A stretch of 64,000 nt of DNA from Planctomycetota bacterium (GCA_016745075.1 JADGDD010000001.1:869125-933124); one strand, 5' to 3'; shown: positions 1 through 9,832, counted from the first letter of the stretch. Notes: a model not told the origin generated them from the sequence alone. Translations and numbers: made by a program.

Positions 1-112
1 AATTAAGTCAAGCAAGGGCCTTCAAAGACATTATTCTATCAAGTTCACTTGAAAACACTCAATACTTGGGTGATAGAAACGCATAAAAAATCACGAATCA
101 GTTGCACAGCTA

Positions 113-3100
113 TTATTCAGCGGGAAATAATGCAAACGATGTTTGCAAAGGGAAACCGCAGTTGCAGCCTGCGGTTGCTTCTGGCATGAGTAATAAACCG
201 CCGACTGGTAACATATTTATAAAACAGCCCGGACGGGTAACCGTCGAAAGCGGGGTTTCTTCTTGAGTGCTAATGTGGAACATTTGGGTGGAATCCTTTC
301 GATAATAAATGCCTGTAGCAGAAGCGGTGCTTTGACCACAATACTTTCCACCACGTATACCTTTAACCGATTCTTTTGTCCCCGTTTTTATATTAAAAAT
401 TCGCATACCTGATTGGCCAACCGTCGTCATATAAATATGATCACCAATAATAACAGGATGTTGTAAATCAAAACTGTGGGCAGAAGTTGGGGTAACATCT
501 CGGCCTTTTACTGTACCATTCCATATGGAAACACCATTTTTTGCATGATACGCACCCACATTGTAATAGACAAACTGACGTGGTTTCCCCTTCAGGCTTC
601 CCTTTTTGTGCACACCTTCTGGCTCACCATAATACGTTGAAATAAAGAACAGTACATCTTGTGCATACAAACCAAAGGCGACAATTTGAGAACGCTGCGT
701 GTATGGTTGCTCCCATTGTTTTTCCCCAGTGTCTGAATCAAGGGCAACAATGAAAGCATCTTGGGCCGTAAAGACTTTAGCAGTTACCCGCCCCTCTACC
801 TTACTAAGCACCTCTGGATTTCTATTTTCAAGAAAATAGATTGAATTTTCTCCAAAGGTAATAGACGTATTCATAATCACAGCACTATAATCCCAACGTT
901 TTTTTCCGCTCTTCACGTCATAAGCGAATAATTGTGTTCCGAACGATATTTTTCTCTTAATACCTTTTTTCTTATCATCAGATTTCCATGAATATTTTGA
1001 ACCGCTATTTTTTGCGCGAAGATTTCGCCACGCAGCTTCCACACTTTGGCTGGTTCCGTAGAGAAGTGTATCAGTACAAGCAATATACCCCCATTCACTT
1101 CCGGCAGTCGGCACTGATATTTTTCGCTCAACCACCCCTGAGGCTGGGTTAATGCACCATGCCTTATCTTTTGCTGCTATATAAAAATGAGAACTATTCA
1201 CACATGCATTTCCTGAATCTTGTAAAACTCCGAGGCGAGCAGACTCTGGCACCTGACACCGCCACAACGGCGTTCCGTTATATGCATCAACGGTAGCAAT
1301 AATATCGTCACCAACCACAAATAAGCGACCATCTTTACTGAGTGGGCCTGCGGGCGTGGCATGTCTATCACCTAAAATATCTGGGCCAGGTTCGCCAAAC
1401 CATTGAATAAGAAACTTCTGACCAAGTAGCGCATCATCCGAAGCACTGGTATTTTGTGGGTTTGCGTATATATGAGTCCATTCACCACCCTTTTCTAAAT
1501 CACCACGAATAAGTGTTCCCCAATGCAAGCCGTTTTCACCAGCCTCTACCTGCCAGCCTGCCAACTGCGCACCCCACTGTTGGAGAGCCTCTGCCTGTGT
1601 ACTCCCTATGACCAAAGCACCGCCATAAGGTTGGAGTATCCGATAAGCTTCTGCTGCATCATAAGATAGCGTACCGCCACTCAGCGTATCCTCTGAAACA
1701 ATCAGGTTGGCAATGTAGTGAGCATAATCGAGCGCGTCATAAGCGTTTGCATGCGCCACAATACGCGAACCATACACGCCTGCGGCAACACAGGTATCTT
1801 GTAGGGTTTTTCTTTTTTCTTCATCTGGTTCAATGCAGACAATGGTCAACTCTGAGACCTGTGTCAGTGCATAGGCCAAAGCTCCTTCTCCTGCACCAAG
1901 TACAAAACAATACCCTTTGTGTGTGGTGGCCTGTTGCATAATATATTCAGCCGCAGCCTCCATAGCTGGCATATTTGTAAAAGAGAATTTTTTTTCTGGA
2001 GCGGTTATTCTTTTGTCTGTACCTCTTACTGTAAAAGCATAGACACCACCAGTACTGGTCCCGACATAGATTGCACCATATGCCACAGCAAGTTCCCATG
2101 CTGTTCCTTCTATTGCTGCCTCCCACAGTACCGTTCCACTAGCAAGCGCATACGCTGCCACACGCTTTTCTCCACCGACCACTACGACATCACCTGCTAT
2201 AAGTAGTGAACGAACGGCTCCAACATCAAAAGCGACTGATGCTTGTTCTATCATAGCCAAACGAGGTTTTTTATCTTCGTTATGTGATGACTGATTTTTA
2301 AAATATGACCGTACTTTTTTTCCTTTTTTCTGGTCTTTAGTCGCCTGCTCACAAATACGATCAAAGGCAGCTGCGGGTATCGCGTGTATTGTCTGTTCTG
2401 TATATAAATAATATATCTCATTACTAAACATCAGCTTGCTGCCCTTTATACCAATAACCGATCCCATCACTCGGGATATGGCTTCTGATTTTTCTCGTTT
2501 TGATAATGTCGTAATATCTCCAGTAAATGCTGCGGTCCGAATTTTTAACACACCAAATTCTGTGGGACCATATACAACATATTTACCAACTTTGCCAACA
2601 TACGCACCACCACCTTCTCGACGTCCTTTAATGTATGGGCCTGCATAAGGAAGAAGGGCTTCACCAGTTTGTGTAAAGTATTCAATCGGAGCTGAACGGC
2701 CTACTGGAACAAATATCTTATCTTCTGCTGACAATATATAGCCTTGAAAAGGAAAGGAGCTTGGCTTTTTCCATATAAGTTTGCCGCTTTCTGCGTCTAT
2801 AGCAAATATGTTCACCCCACCTGAGTCTGGAAATAAACCAGAAGCCACATACACACGGCCCGCCTCTACAGAAACACTGGTTCGTATTGGCCATTGTGAA
2901 CTGATCTTTCCATTCGCTATGATACGACGTTGACTCTCACCAGTAAAATATTTCCACAATAATGCACCAGTATCAGCATGCAGACAATATACATGGCCAT
3001 CATCTGAACCACAGTATAATTTGCCATCAACAATGGTTGGCGCAAGGCGAATAGCACCTTCTGTATAATAGCTCCACAATGTTTCTCCACTGCCAGCCTG

Positions 3101-3418
3101 TAAACAAAAGAGAGCCTGCTCTGTGGTTGTGCCAAAATAAACTTTTTCTCCAACAATAATTGGCGCATAGGCGAAGTCAAAATACGAGGTTGGGTTCTCC
3201 AGTATATAGGCATTCGTTCCTCCTGTTTTTTGATAAACAAAGCCAGGAGACGGTGGGCAGTTGGTTGTGTAATGCCATGCTTGTTGCAGCGGGAAAGTAA
3301 GCTGCTCTGTACTGACAGAACTCCTTTGGGCATCTCCACACCACGTACTCCAATCTGCGGCGTGTACCGTTATCACAAAAAGTGTACACACCATAAAATG
3401 CAAGAATCGCTGTACCAT
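113..3418 (-). CDS. Secreted PQQ-type beta-propeller protein with internal methyltransferase-like segment
   Basis: A 1101-residue protein with an N-terminal signal peptide (hydrophobic residues 5-20, likely cut near VHAAD), so it should act in the periplasm or at the surface. Short propeller blades of the PQQ/BamB type occur in both halves, for example AIDAESGKLIWKK near residue 210 and ALDSDTGEKQWEQ near 893. Between the halves, about residues 498-640, lies a Rossmann-like segment starting FVLGAGEGALA and followed by the acidic strand end CIEPDEE, as in class I SAM methyltransferases. The gene starts 21 nt after the FecR-like gene and is the last of a sigma/FecR/propeller operon, so it is a likely target of that sigma factor. 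The ligand is unknown. A methyltransferase fold in an exported protein is odd and may have lost catalysis. The family call is confident and the function is not. Confidence 0.85.
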   Translation of the reverse strand: MVQRFLHFMVCTLFVITVHAADWSTWCGDAQRSSVSTEQLTFPLQQAWHYTTNCPPSPGFVYQKTGGTNAYILENPTSYFDFAYAPIIVGEKVYFGTTTEQALFCLQAGSGETLWSYYTEGAIRLAPTIVDGKLYCGSDDGHVYCLHADTGALLWKYFTGESQRRIIANGKISSQWPIRTSVSVEAGRVYVASGLFPDSGGVNIFAIDAESGKLIWKKPSSFPFQGYILSAEDKIFVPVGRSAPIEYFTQTGEALLPYAGPYIKGRREGGGAYVGKVGKYVVYGPTEFGVLKIRTAAFTGDITTLSKREKSEAISRVMGSVIGIKGSKLMFSNEIYYLYTEQTIHAIPAAAFDRICEQATKDQKKGKKVRSYFKNQSSHNEDKKPRLAMIEQASVAFDVGAVRSLLIAGDVVVVGGEKRVAAYALASGTVLWEAAIEGTAWELAVAYGAIYVGTSTGGVYAFTVRGTDKRITAPEKKFSFTNMPAMEAAAEYIMQQATTHKGYCFVLGAGEGALAYALTQVSELTIVCIEPDEEKRKTLQDTCVAAGVYGSRIVAHANAYDALDYAHYIANLIVSEDTLSGGTLSYDAAEAYRILQPYGGALVIGSTQAEALQQWGAQLAGWQVEAGENGLHWGTLIRGDLEKGGEWTHIYANPQNTSASDDALLGQKFLIQWFGEPGPDILGDRHATPAGPLSKDGRLFVVGDDIIATVDAYNGTPLWRCQVPESARLGVLQDSGNACVNSSHFYIAAKDKAWCINPASGVVERKISVPTAGSEWGYIACTDTLLYGTSQSVEAAWRNLRAKNSGSKYSWKSDDKKKGIKRKISFGTQLFAYDVKSGKKRWDYSAVIMNTSITFGENSIYFLENRNPEVLSKVEGRVTAKVFTAQDAFIVALDSDTGEKQWEQPYTQRSQIVAFGLYAQDVLFFISTYYGEPEGVHKKGSLKGKPRQFVYYNVGAYHAKNGVSIWNGTVKGRDVTPTSAHSFDLQHPVIIGDHIYMTTVGQSGMRIFNIKTGTKESVKGIRGGKYCGQSTASATGIYYRKDSTQMFHISTQEETPLSTVTRPGCFINMLPVGGLLLMPEATAGCNCGFPLQTSFALFPAE

Positions 3419-3439
3419 AGATAAACCCCTCTTATTCCC

Positions 3440-4654
3440 TTATTGTTTCGTAAACCAAATACGTGCTATCTCTAACTGTTCTACAGCAGACTGTGCTGGT
3501 GTTATGCGCACATGTTGTGCTTGAAATATGTCGCCAGAACCGGCTAACATGTTGGCAACGTGTTCCGCTTGTGCCTGTGCTGCAGTATTATCTTTATCAT
3601 AATAAAACACACTCCAATCCCTTACAGGTGCTGAAAGTGTTTGCCATCGCCCTTTGTACTCAGGTTGAAGTGCATATGAATTACGAATCCCTATACGTCC
3701 AACCCGACTTGAATTAGTAGTATTTATAATACCACAATCTAATATATCAAAATCAGACCGGAAGGTAACATGCATAATAATATCTCCTGACACGGAAAAG
3801 GCATCCTCACTCGTGTTGAGCATTATTGATGGACCACGCCCAAACTTATGACTAAGTACACACACCGAACCACAAGCGTCATCTTCAACTAATGTCGCAT
3901 GCCTTGGAAAGCTCATGCCATGCGGTAAATCCTGTGAAAAATTAATGTCATAAATAATATGCTGTTCTGCGGCGGCAAAGCTTTCTTGGGACTGTAACCC
4001 AAGATAGCACTCCCCCTCTGCATGCATTATTGCTGCTTCACCCGCGCTCAGCTGTATATCACCACAACAAACCTGTCCTTTGTCCACACGAACACGAGTG
4101 CTGTTATGACCCACATGAACATCAAAACGGGTTCCTATCACTTCTATACATCCATATGGTGTACGTATACGAAAAGGTGCTTCTTTCGTCTGAGGCTGAA
4201 TAAATGCAGCAACCATACCATTTTGAATAAATAATTCTTTTGATGCCTCTGCTTGCTCTATTCGAACCACACTCAAAGCCGCAATTTCTAATACGGAATG
4301 ATCATCATAGACCAATGAAAAATCGTAGTCTCGTTGTATATCTCCACCAATAAGGACTTGTTGCGCATCTTCTTGCGTTCCAACCATCTTCAGACCAAGT
4401 GATGGCGCTGGGCGTACAGACCACACCGAGACAAGCACTATAACACTTGCTGCAATGGCAATAGCCCATACCCACCACGCTTGGTGCGACACGGCTTTTG
4501 ATTGAGGCTGCACGACAGACAACACTGATGCAACCGTCGTATCTGCCTGTCCTGCTCGAATCTGATCCATGACCGCACTACTGACATCGATACGCATATA
4601 AGCAGCAGACAACAGCGCTTCTATATAGAAATCATGATCAGGAGGAAGGCTCAT
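3440..4654 (-). CDS. FecR-like anti-sigma/regulator protein with one membrane segment
   Basis: A 404-residue protein with a short cytoplasmic N-terminus, one transmembrane helix at about residues 62-80 (WWVWAIAIAASVIVLVSVW) and a periplasmic part. The FecR signature lies near residues 160-205: RTPYGCIEVIGTRFDVHV, then a VDKGQV segment. The C-terminal 170 residues look beta-rich and may be a LamG/concanavalin-like sandwich. Its start overlaps the stop of the upstream ECF sigma gene in an ATGA, and AAGGAG lies six bases before the ATG. By analogy with FecR pairs it should hold or activate that sigma factor in response to an envelope signal. Pairing and topology are inferred; the FecR domain is visible. 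Confidence 0.85.
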   Translation of the reverse strand: MSLPPDHDFYIEALLSAAYMRIDVSSAVMDQIRAGQADTTVASVLSVVQPQSKAVSHQAWWVWAIAIAASVIVLVSVWSVRPAPSLGLKMVGTQEDAQQVLIGGDIQRDYDFSLVYDDHSVLEIAALSVVRIEQAEASKELFIQNGMVAAFIQPQTKEAPFRIRTPYGCIEVIGTRFDVHVGHNSTRVRVDKGQVCCGDIQLSAGEAAIMHAEGECYLGLQSQESFAAAEQHIIYDINFSQDLPHGMSFPRHATLVEDDACGSVCVLSHKFGRGPSIMLNTSEDAFSVSGDIIMHVTFRSDFDILDCGIINTTNSSRVGRIGIRNSYALQPEYKGRWQTLSAPVRDWSVFYYDKDNTAAQAQAEHVANMLAGSGDIFQAQHVRITPAQSAVEQLEIARIWFTKQ

Positions 4655-5214
4655 ATGAGGCTCCTTTTATGACCAATACAATCATGTAAATATGCTCGTG
4701 CTCGTGTCATTGCTTTTTCTATCGCCGCTCGACTACGCCCCGTCACTTCGCAAAGGTCATCTATGCTAAAATCTTTTTGATAACGTAATTCAAAAAGCTC
4801 TTGTGTCTTTTTATTTAATGTTTCTGTACACTGCCGCAAGGCTGCGACATCATCTTCAAAAATATTATTTGCCGCTGTCAACAACCGCTCTCTTTGCGCT
4901 GCATAATTTTCTAAATGTTTCTTTTGACGGTATTCTGCTCGTAAGTATTGCCGTACTTCATTACGGGCTATTTCCTTCAACCAATATAGCAGATCATGTG
5001 CTGGCTTGTATTGGTCCAATCGCTCAAATGCCTTAATAAAGGTACGCTGAACAAGCTCTTCCACTTCCTGTCGTTCAAACAGCATACTCGCCACCACCAT
5101 TACCACCTGTGATTGATAACAACGTATGATCTCAGCAAAACAATCTACCTGTCCCGCTAATACCGCCGTTATGACCTCATCAATATCTTTGTTTGTTCCC
5201 ATATCATAAGACAC
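4651..5214 (-). CDS. ECF-type RNA polymerase sigma factor
   Basis: A 187-residue sigma-70 family protein with only regions 2 and 4. Region 2 spans about residues 20-95 and includes VEELVQRTFIKAFERLDQY and the WLKEIARNEVRQYLR helix. Region 4 spans about 130-180 with LRYQKDFSIDDLCEVTGRS and the recognition helix AAIEKAMTRARAYL. The annotated start is a GTG, chosen because GGGAG lies seven bases upstream; an in-frame ATG four codons later has no such site. It is the first gene of the operon with the FecR-like protein (4-nt overlap) and the propeller protein, the usual arrangement for a surface-signalling ECF unit. The -10/-35 sites it recognises cannot be read from the sequence alone. Confidence 0.92.
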   Translation of the reverse strand: MSYDMGTNKDIDEVITAVLAGQVDCFAEIIRCYQSQVVMVVASMLFERQEVEELVQRTFIKAFERLDQYKPAHDLLYWLKEIARNEVRQYLRAEYRQKKHLENYAAQRERLLTAANNIFEDDVAALRQCTETLNKKTQELFELRYQKDFSIDDLCEVTGRSRAAIEKAMTRARAYLHDCIGHKRSLI

Positions 5215-5439
5215 TATGCCGCTCCCTCGTTCATCAGGACAATTTTCTGAACCAAGTCTGTAAGACCACTATACAGAATAACGCTGGTTGTAACTTCACG
5301 CAACAATCGAAAAATGGAAAAATACCTCATTTATGATGCACAGCAGGAGCCCTACCAGGCTATTAAGAAGGCAAAAACCAAGGAACACCTTCCTGACATA
5401 CAACAATTAAAGGTGTATACTATCCCTGAAGGAGCCTTT

Positions 5440-7866
5440 ATGTCCCGTTTGATCTCTCTGTGTTCTAATGTGTTGCTTAGCAGTTTTATTTTCCTTGATG
5501 CTTCTGAACCCACTGCAAAGAGCTGTCCTGTTATTGATTTTGGCGATGATCTGAGCTGGTATACCCATGGCATTCCTAGTTATCGACGCGGAAGCACCTT
5601 ACCTGACTATAACATCAACGGTGGCCCACTCATAGAAAATCGAGGAGAAGGCACCTTTGTTATTGGCAATCCATGGAATTTAGATCAACCGCTAAGCCCG
5701 CAATGTTCAGACTATAACGAACGCGGTAATAATACACGATTCTATGGCGGCATGAAAACCGTCGCATATAAGACCACTGGTAATAAACACCATTGGACTG
5801 AAGGCGGCATTAACGTCAATCATGACGGCTTTGATGATTTCAATTACATGGGGTTTGGCTTAGAAGGCAATGGCAACACCATGAAAGCCTTCGGCGTATG
5901 GTTGTGGAAAAAAGAAGATTTTATAAACGGCGGTGATATGTATCCCGTTACTTTTAATGATGATAGCCGCCTTGCTGTTTTTTTATCTCGCACCTACGCG
6001 GTTGATGATTTCAAAGATACTTACGCCTTTACCAAGGTAGACGTATCACCGCGCGAAACATGGCGCGGCTGGGAAGATGTCCATTTAATTGTGCAGGATG
6101 GCGAACAGTTCTACATTGCCGAAACCGACTACAAACCAAAAAAATGGACTCTTTATGACGTACAACCAACTCAAGTGAAATGGGCACTATACAACCCGCA
6201 AGCTCCATGGGATTTTGAATGGGATAAAACCACCGCCGTCTATGAAGAACATACCTTCACCGATGTACAATCTGCCGGCTGGATGATTGCTAAACCAAAT
6301 GCAGAAGTAGCAGGCCTCTGGCTCAAATGGTATAGTTTTGGCTTAGATGCCGTAGTAAACCGCCCTGAAGCGGAGCAGCTTGCTTGGAATATACAGATGA
6401 AACCTATGGCAGAAGGGTTACATATTGCCAAAGACAGCGTAAGTTATGCAGACTGGCTCAAGATCTTTCAGTGGGCAAGTCGTAACCAGTACTGCTTACA
6501 CAACGGTTATAGCTTCAAACAAGATGGACATGCGGGCATAACTGTACTTGATAATAACCCGCACAGTTCTGATGAACCCGTTACCGGCATTACCTGGCAA
6601 GATGCTGCACTCTGGTGCAATGCCCTCTCTGAATACGAGGGTAAAACGCCTTGTTATTATAGCGATTCTGCATGCACAACTGTCTTACGTATGGTTACCA
6701 AGCGCACTGGCATAGATACTATCAATTTTATTCCACCTATTTATCTCAAAACAGAGAGCAATGGCTACCGCCTACCAACAGGACAAGAACTCGAAGCAAG
6801 TGGTATCAGCAATGGTACTATTTGGCAATTTATATGGAATGCAGACAACACCGTTTTTGACCCAACCATACAAACAACCCGCACTGTTCTTGCTGGTGAT
6901 AAATTTATCATCGGCACTCAGGCTGGTGGTGAAATACCATCACGCGGACATCATTCTATTAGCTTCCGCCCTGTATGTGGGGCAGCACCACAATTTGCCG
7001 CCGCCACAACAAATCTAAATAGTTGGACGTTTGCAGAGGAAGAACGTATAGATGGGCCAGCCGTTACCACACCACAGATTGAACTAATTGAAGAAGGTTC
7101 TCTGCTCGCAGGAAAAACTGAAATTAGCTACGCTCAATGGAAAGCAGTCTACGCATGGGCAGAAGCCAAGGACTACCGTTTTGACCACAGTGGTGACATG
7201 GGAAGTGTCAAATGGGACCTCAACCCAAGCACACACAGCCAAGACGAGCCTGTTACTACTGTCAGTCTACTTGATACCATGGTCTGGTGTAACGCCCTTT
7301 CAGAAATGAATGGGCTCACCCCTGTCTACCACGTCACCGATGCTCTCAACGAACCATTAAAAATTGTTCATCCAGGTCGTGTCCTCGACCTACCAAATCG
7401 AGAAACCATGTACCACTGCAAACCAAGACTCTGCGGTATATTACGCCAACTCATTCATGTAGACGAGCAAGCCAACGGTTATCGACTCCCCACCCACGCC
7501 GAATGGAGCAAACTTGCAGGTGGCGGAATATATCCATCAGGAAAAACCCTCGATCCAGCCACCGCATGGACTAAAGAGAATAGTGGCCAACACACCCACC
7601 CCGTTGGTAGTAACAACCCGACCGGCGCTGGTTTCTACGACCTCGCAGGCAACGTATTTGAGTGGGTACTCATCCACAAAAAAGCAAGAGGCAAGCAACC
7701 GGCTTTTTGGGAAGGACAATGTCGAGGTGGTTCCCACCGTTCTGAAAACCTCACTCGTAACGCTCCTATGAAAAACAAATTCACAGCCTTTGCCGACGTT
7801 GGGCAGGGCATTCACGTTGGTATCGCTAAACATGAAATTGGATTTCGGGTCGTTCGGAATAAATAA
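5440..7866 (+). CDS. Secreted protein with two SUMF1 (FGE-like) domains, probably not a true FGE
   Basis: An 808-residue protein. The start at 5440 is preferred over one 126 nt upstream because AAGGAG sits five bases before it and it opens a signal peptide (SRLISLCSNVLLSSFIFLDA). Residues about 30-310 form an unassigned N-terminal region. Two SUMF1/formylglycine-enzyme-type domains follow, at about 320-535 and 547-808. Each has the EPVT-x-(I/V) stretch, a (V/L)WCNALSE helix and a GYRLPT strand; the second also has DLAGNVFEWV, CRGGSHRS and the closing GFRVVRNK. The catalytic cysteine pair that follows the RGGS segment in real FGEs is absent, so it is unlikely to make formylglycine. It stands alone and is divergent from the sigma operon. 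Such domains in PVC bacteria often act as C-type-lectin-like binding folds. Confidence 0.85.
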   Translation: MSRLISLCSNVLLSSFIFLDASEPTAKSCPVIDFGDDLSWYTHGIPSYRRGSTLPDYNINGGPLIENRGEGTFVIGNPWNLDQPLSPQCSDYNERGNNTRFYGGMKTVAYKTTGNKHHWTEGGINVNHDGFDDFNYMGFGLEGNGNTMKAFGVWLWKKEDFINGGDMYPVTFNDDSRLAVFLSRTYAVDDFKDTYAFTKVDVSPRETWRGWEDVHLIVQDGEQFYIAETDYKPKKWTLYDVQPTQVKWALYNPQAPWDFEWDKTTAVYEEHTFTDVQSAGWMIAKPNAEVAGLWLKWYSFGLDAVVNRPEAEQLAWNIQMKPMAEGLHIAKDSVSYADWLKIFQWASRNQYCLHNGYSFKQDGHAGITVLDNNPHSSDEPVTGITWQDAALWCNALSEYEGKTPCYYSDSACTTVLRMVTKRTGIDTINFIPPIYLKTESNGYRLPTGQELEASGISNGTIWQFIWNADNTVFDPTIQTTRTVLAGDKFIIGTQAGGEIPSRGHHSISFRPVCGAAPQFAAATTNLNSWTFAEEERIDGPAVTTPQIELIEEGSLLAGKTEISYAQWKAVYAWAEAKDYRFDHSGDMGSVKWDLNPSTHSQDEPVTTVSLLDTMVWCNALSEMNGLTPVYHVTDALNEPLKIVHPGRVLDLPNRETMYHCKPRLCGILRQLIHVDEQANGYRLPTHAEWSKLAGGGIYPSGKTLDPATAWTKENSGQHTHPVGSNNPTGAGFYDLAGNVFEWVLIHKKARGKQPAFWEGQCRGGSHRSENLTRNAPMKNKFTAFADVGQGIHVGIAKHEIGFRVVRNK

Positions 7867-7879
7867 AACCATTATAACG

Positions 7880-7911
7880 CCGTGGATAGGTACAAAACAT
7901 ATCATCCACGG
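7880..7911. terminator. Weak hairpin after the SUMF1 gene
   Basis: Eight-base inverted repeat CCGTGGAT / ATCCACGG with a 16-nt loop, 13 bases after the stop codon. There is no U-tract, so it may be a processing or stabilising hairpin rather than a factor-independent terminator. Confidence 0.3.
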
Positions 7912-8054
7912 TAATGACAGACCATTCTCCTGCTATCCCACCATCATCTCTACAACACACTGTCTTTCTTCTAACACTTCACTTGCCATATAAGCGCACA
8001 CCACAACATAAACACAACGGCACGACCAATAAGCTGAGCATAAGGAGAGACGGT

Positions 8055-8546
8055 ATGCCTAGGATTGTAATTTTTGGGAATTCGGGATCTGGAAAGTCAA
8101 CTCTTGCACAAGAAAAATCAAAACGGCTAATCTGCGCTCATTTAGACTTAGATTCAGTAGCATGGAGCACAGATCAGAATACACCGACCAGAAGAACATT
8201 AGAAGACAGCAAGAAACTCATCGCACCATTTCTAGCAAACAACAAGAACTGGATTATTGAAGGCTGCTACTCTGACTTGCTCGAACTCGTTGTTTCACAT
8301 TGTACCGAAATAATTTTTCTAAATCCAGGCATTGATATCTGTATAGCAAACTGCAAAAAACGTCCGTGGGAGCCGCATAAATATAGATCACCTCAAGAAC
8401 AAGATGCTAATCTCGACATGCTGCTGACTTGGGTACAGCACTATCCTGAACGAACAGACGAATTCTCTTTGCAAGCACATCGGAAAATATTCGATAGCTA
8501 CACTGGCACAAAACAAGAATATTTATCAAATGAACGACCAAAGTAG
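8055..8546 (+). CDS. Small P-loop nucleotide kinase-like protein
   Basis: A 163-residue protein beginning PRIVIFGNSGSGKSTLAQ, a clear Walker A motif (GNSGSGKST). It resembles the adenylate-kinase-like or topology-modulation (FlaR) family: an LDLDS strand follows about 20 residues after the P-loop, then WIIEGCYSD, and a KKRPWEPHKY segment in the lid position. The start is chosen because AAGGAG lies 8 bases upstream and the P-loop starts at once; an in-frame extension further upstream has no ribosome site and no conserved sequence. The substrate is unknown, with nucleotide or small-molecule phosphorylation inferred from the family. It stands alone on the plus strand. Confidence 0.82.
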   Translation: MPRIVIFGNSGSGKSTLAQEKSKRLICAHLDLDSVAWSTDQNTPTRRTLEDSKKLIAPFLANNKNWIIEGCYSDLLELVVSHCTEIIFLNPGIDICIANCKKRPWEPHKYRSPQEQDANLDMLLTWVQHYPERTDEFSLQAHRKIFDSYTGTKQEYLSNERPK

Positions 8547-8692
8547 ATGTTTTTTACACCTGATTTCAAACAGACAACACTAACAACAGCTTGCATGGCT
8601 ATTTGGTCTGCGTAGATTACTGTTTTGTCAACTGTTTCATCTACCTACTTCTACAGTCTCAACAGACCTAAACATCAGGCCTTACAACTCAC

Positions 8693-9163
8693 ATGACTAT
8701 ACAATACCTTGAACCACATCACATCAAAAGCTGTGCTGATTTACTGGAACAAATTTCCATACAGCATACACAACTAGCCCCTGATACTTACCAAGTACCG
8801 AGCAATGAGTACAATAGAACTATATTAGAAGGATACCTCGTTGACAATAAAGAAAAAATAGGACTTGTTTACATAGAAAACACTTCTGTCATTGGACTTC
8901 TACTAGCCTCTCTTATTATCTCAAATGAGAATGGCCCGGTAAAGGATGTCATATCAACAAAAATTGATGTCATTGTTGTCTCTAACTTGCACCAAAGAAA
9001 AGGCATCGGCACCTTATTACTACATCAGATAGAATCTCTGGCCAAAGAGAACAATTCTGTATCAATAACATTAGGAGTGAATACTCATAATGTGGCTGCA
9101 CAGGGGTTTTATAACTCTCTCGGATACGCATCATCAAACATAACAATGCGTAAAAATATATAA
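8693..9163 (+). CDS. GNAT family N-acetyltransferase
   Basis: A 156-residue GCN5-related acetyltransferase. Motif A, which binds acetyl-CoA, is NLHQRKGIGTLLLHQIE at about residues 99-115. It is preceded by the beta-4 strand IDVIVVSNL and followed by the motif B region LGVNTHNVAAQGFYNSLGY, with the typical Asn and Phe-Tyr pair. The substrate cannot be inferred. No good ribosome site is visible before the ATG. The preceding kinase gene is 146 nt away, so co-transcription is uncertain. Confidence 0.85.
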   Translation: MTIQYLEPHHIKSCADLLEQISIQHTQLAPDTYQVPSNEYNRTILEGYLVDNKEKIGLVYIENTSVIGLLLASLIISNENGPVKDVISTKIDVIVVSNLHQRKGIGTLLLHQIESLAKENNSVSITLGVNTHNVAAQGFYNSLGYASSNITMRKNI

Positions 9164-9281
9164 CATCCTCAAACACATACATAAACCGCAATAGATATTT
9201 CATTATGCCTTTGCCGATACCACTATCCTAACAGTGGCAGGTAAAGATTGATTCTTCCGTTACAGACACTCAGCTTCATAC

Positions 9282-9310
9282 TTGAATTGTTTATTTATAC
9301 AGAGTATACT
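9282..9310 (+). promoter_or_regulatory. Sigma-70-type promoter of the BLUF gene
   Basis: TTGAAT (9282-9287) and TATACT (9305-9310) separated by exactly 17 bases. This close match to the housekeeping consensus places transcription start near 9317, about 60 nt before the BLUF ATG. Confidence 0.55.
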
Positions 9311-9376
9311 TAAGTATTCTTTTTCTTATTGTGGCCTATGTTAAAACAAAGCCATAAACACTTAAAGGAGGCTTTC

Positions 9377-9832
9377 ATGACTGAAAATGATGACAATATT
9401 CATTTAATTCACTGTATTTATTCCAGTGCTGCAACAATTAAATTTAGTGACGATGATATCATTGCTTTACTAGAAAAGTCTAGAACATCAAATTCTCAAC
9501 TGGATGTTACAGGAATGTTGTTATTTGAAGATGGGTCTTTCTTACAGATACTAGAAGGAACCCCCGAAGCAATTGCTGACTTATATAAAAAAATCAGTGC
9601 TGATAAACGGCATAATAACGTCACAAAAATTATTCAAGAGCCTATTGAAGAACGCAGTTTTTCGGAATGGACAATGGGCTATTCAGGCATAACGAGGAAA
9701 GAGCTAAAAGAAATCGACGGCTTAAATGATTTCTTTTCATCCAAAAAATGCTACACAGAACTTGATGAAAATAGAACAAAAAAACTATTAAAAGCATTCA
9801 AAGATGGTAAATGGCGAGCATCATTACAATAA
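9377..9832 (+). CDS. Short BLUF-domain blue-light photoreceptor
   Basis: A 151-residue protein made almost only of a BLUF domain, which binds FAD and senses blue light. Visible hallmarks are the N-terminal strand with the flavin-contacting Tyr (HCIYSSA), N-x-x-x-x-VTGMLLF, the FLQILEG strand with the essential Gln, and F-x-EWTMGYSG carrying the Trp/Met pair near the end of the core. The ATG at 9377 has a strong AAAGGAGG site; an upstream in-frame start would lie before that site and is rejected. About 35 residues follow the core with no effector domain, so output probably goes through protein contact. It has its own consensus promoter and no clear operon partner. Confidence 0.92.
   Translation: MTENDDNIHLIHCIYSSAATIKFSDDDIIALLEKSRTSNSQLDVTGMLLFEDGSFLQILEGTPEAIADLYKKISADKRHNNVTKIIQEPIEERSFSEWTMGYSGITRKELKEIDGLNDFFSSKKCYTELDENRTKKLLKAFKDGKWRASLQ

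Noticed and set aside
34..78. Eight-base inverted repeat near the left edge
   Set aside because: It has a 29-base loop and no U-tract, and the neighbouring context is cut off.
5440..7866. Reading the SUMF1 protein as the activator of the sulfatases
   Set aside because: The catalytic cysteines of formylglycine-generating enzyme are missing.
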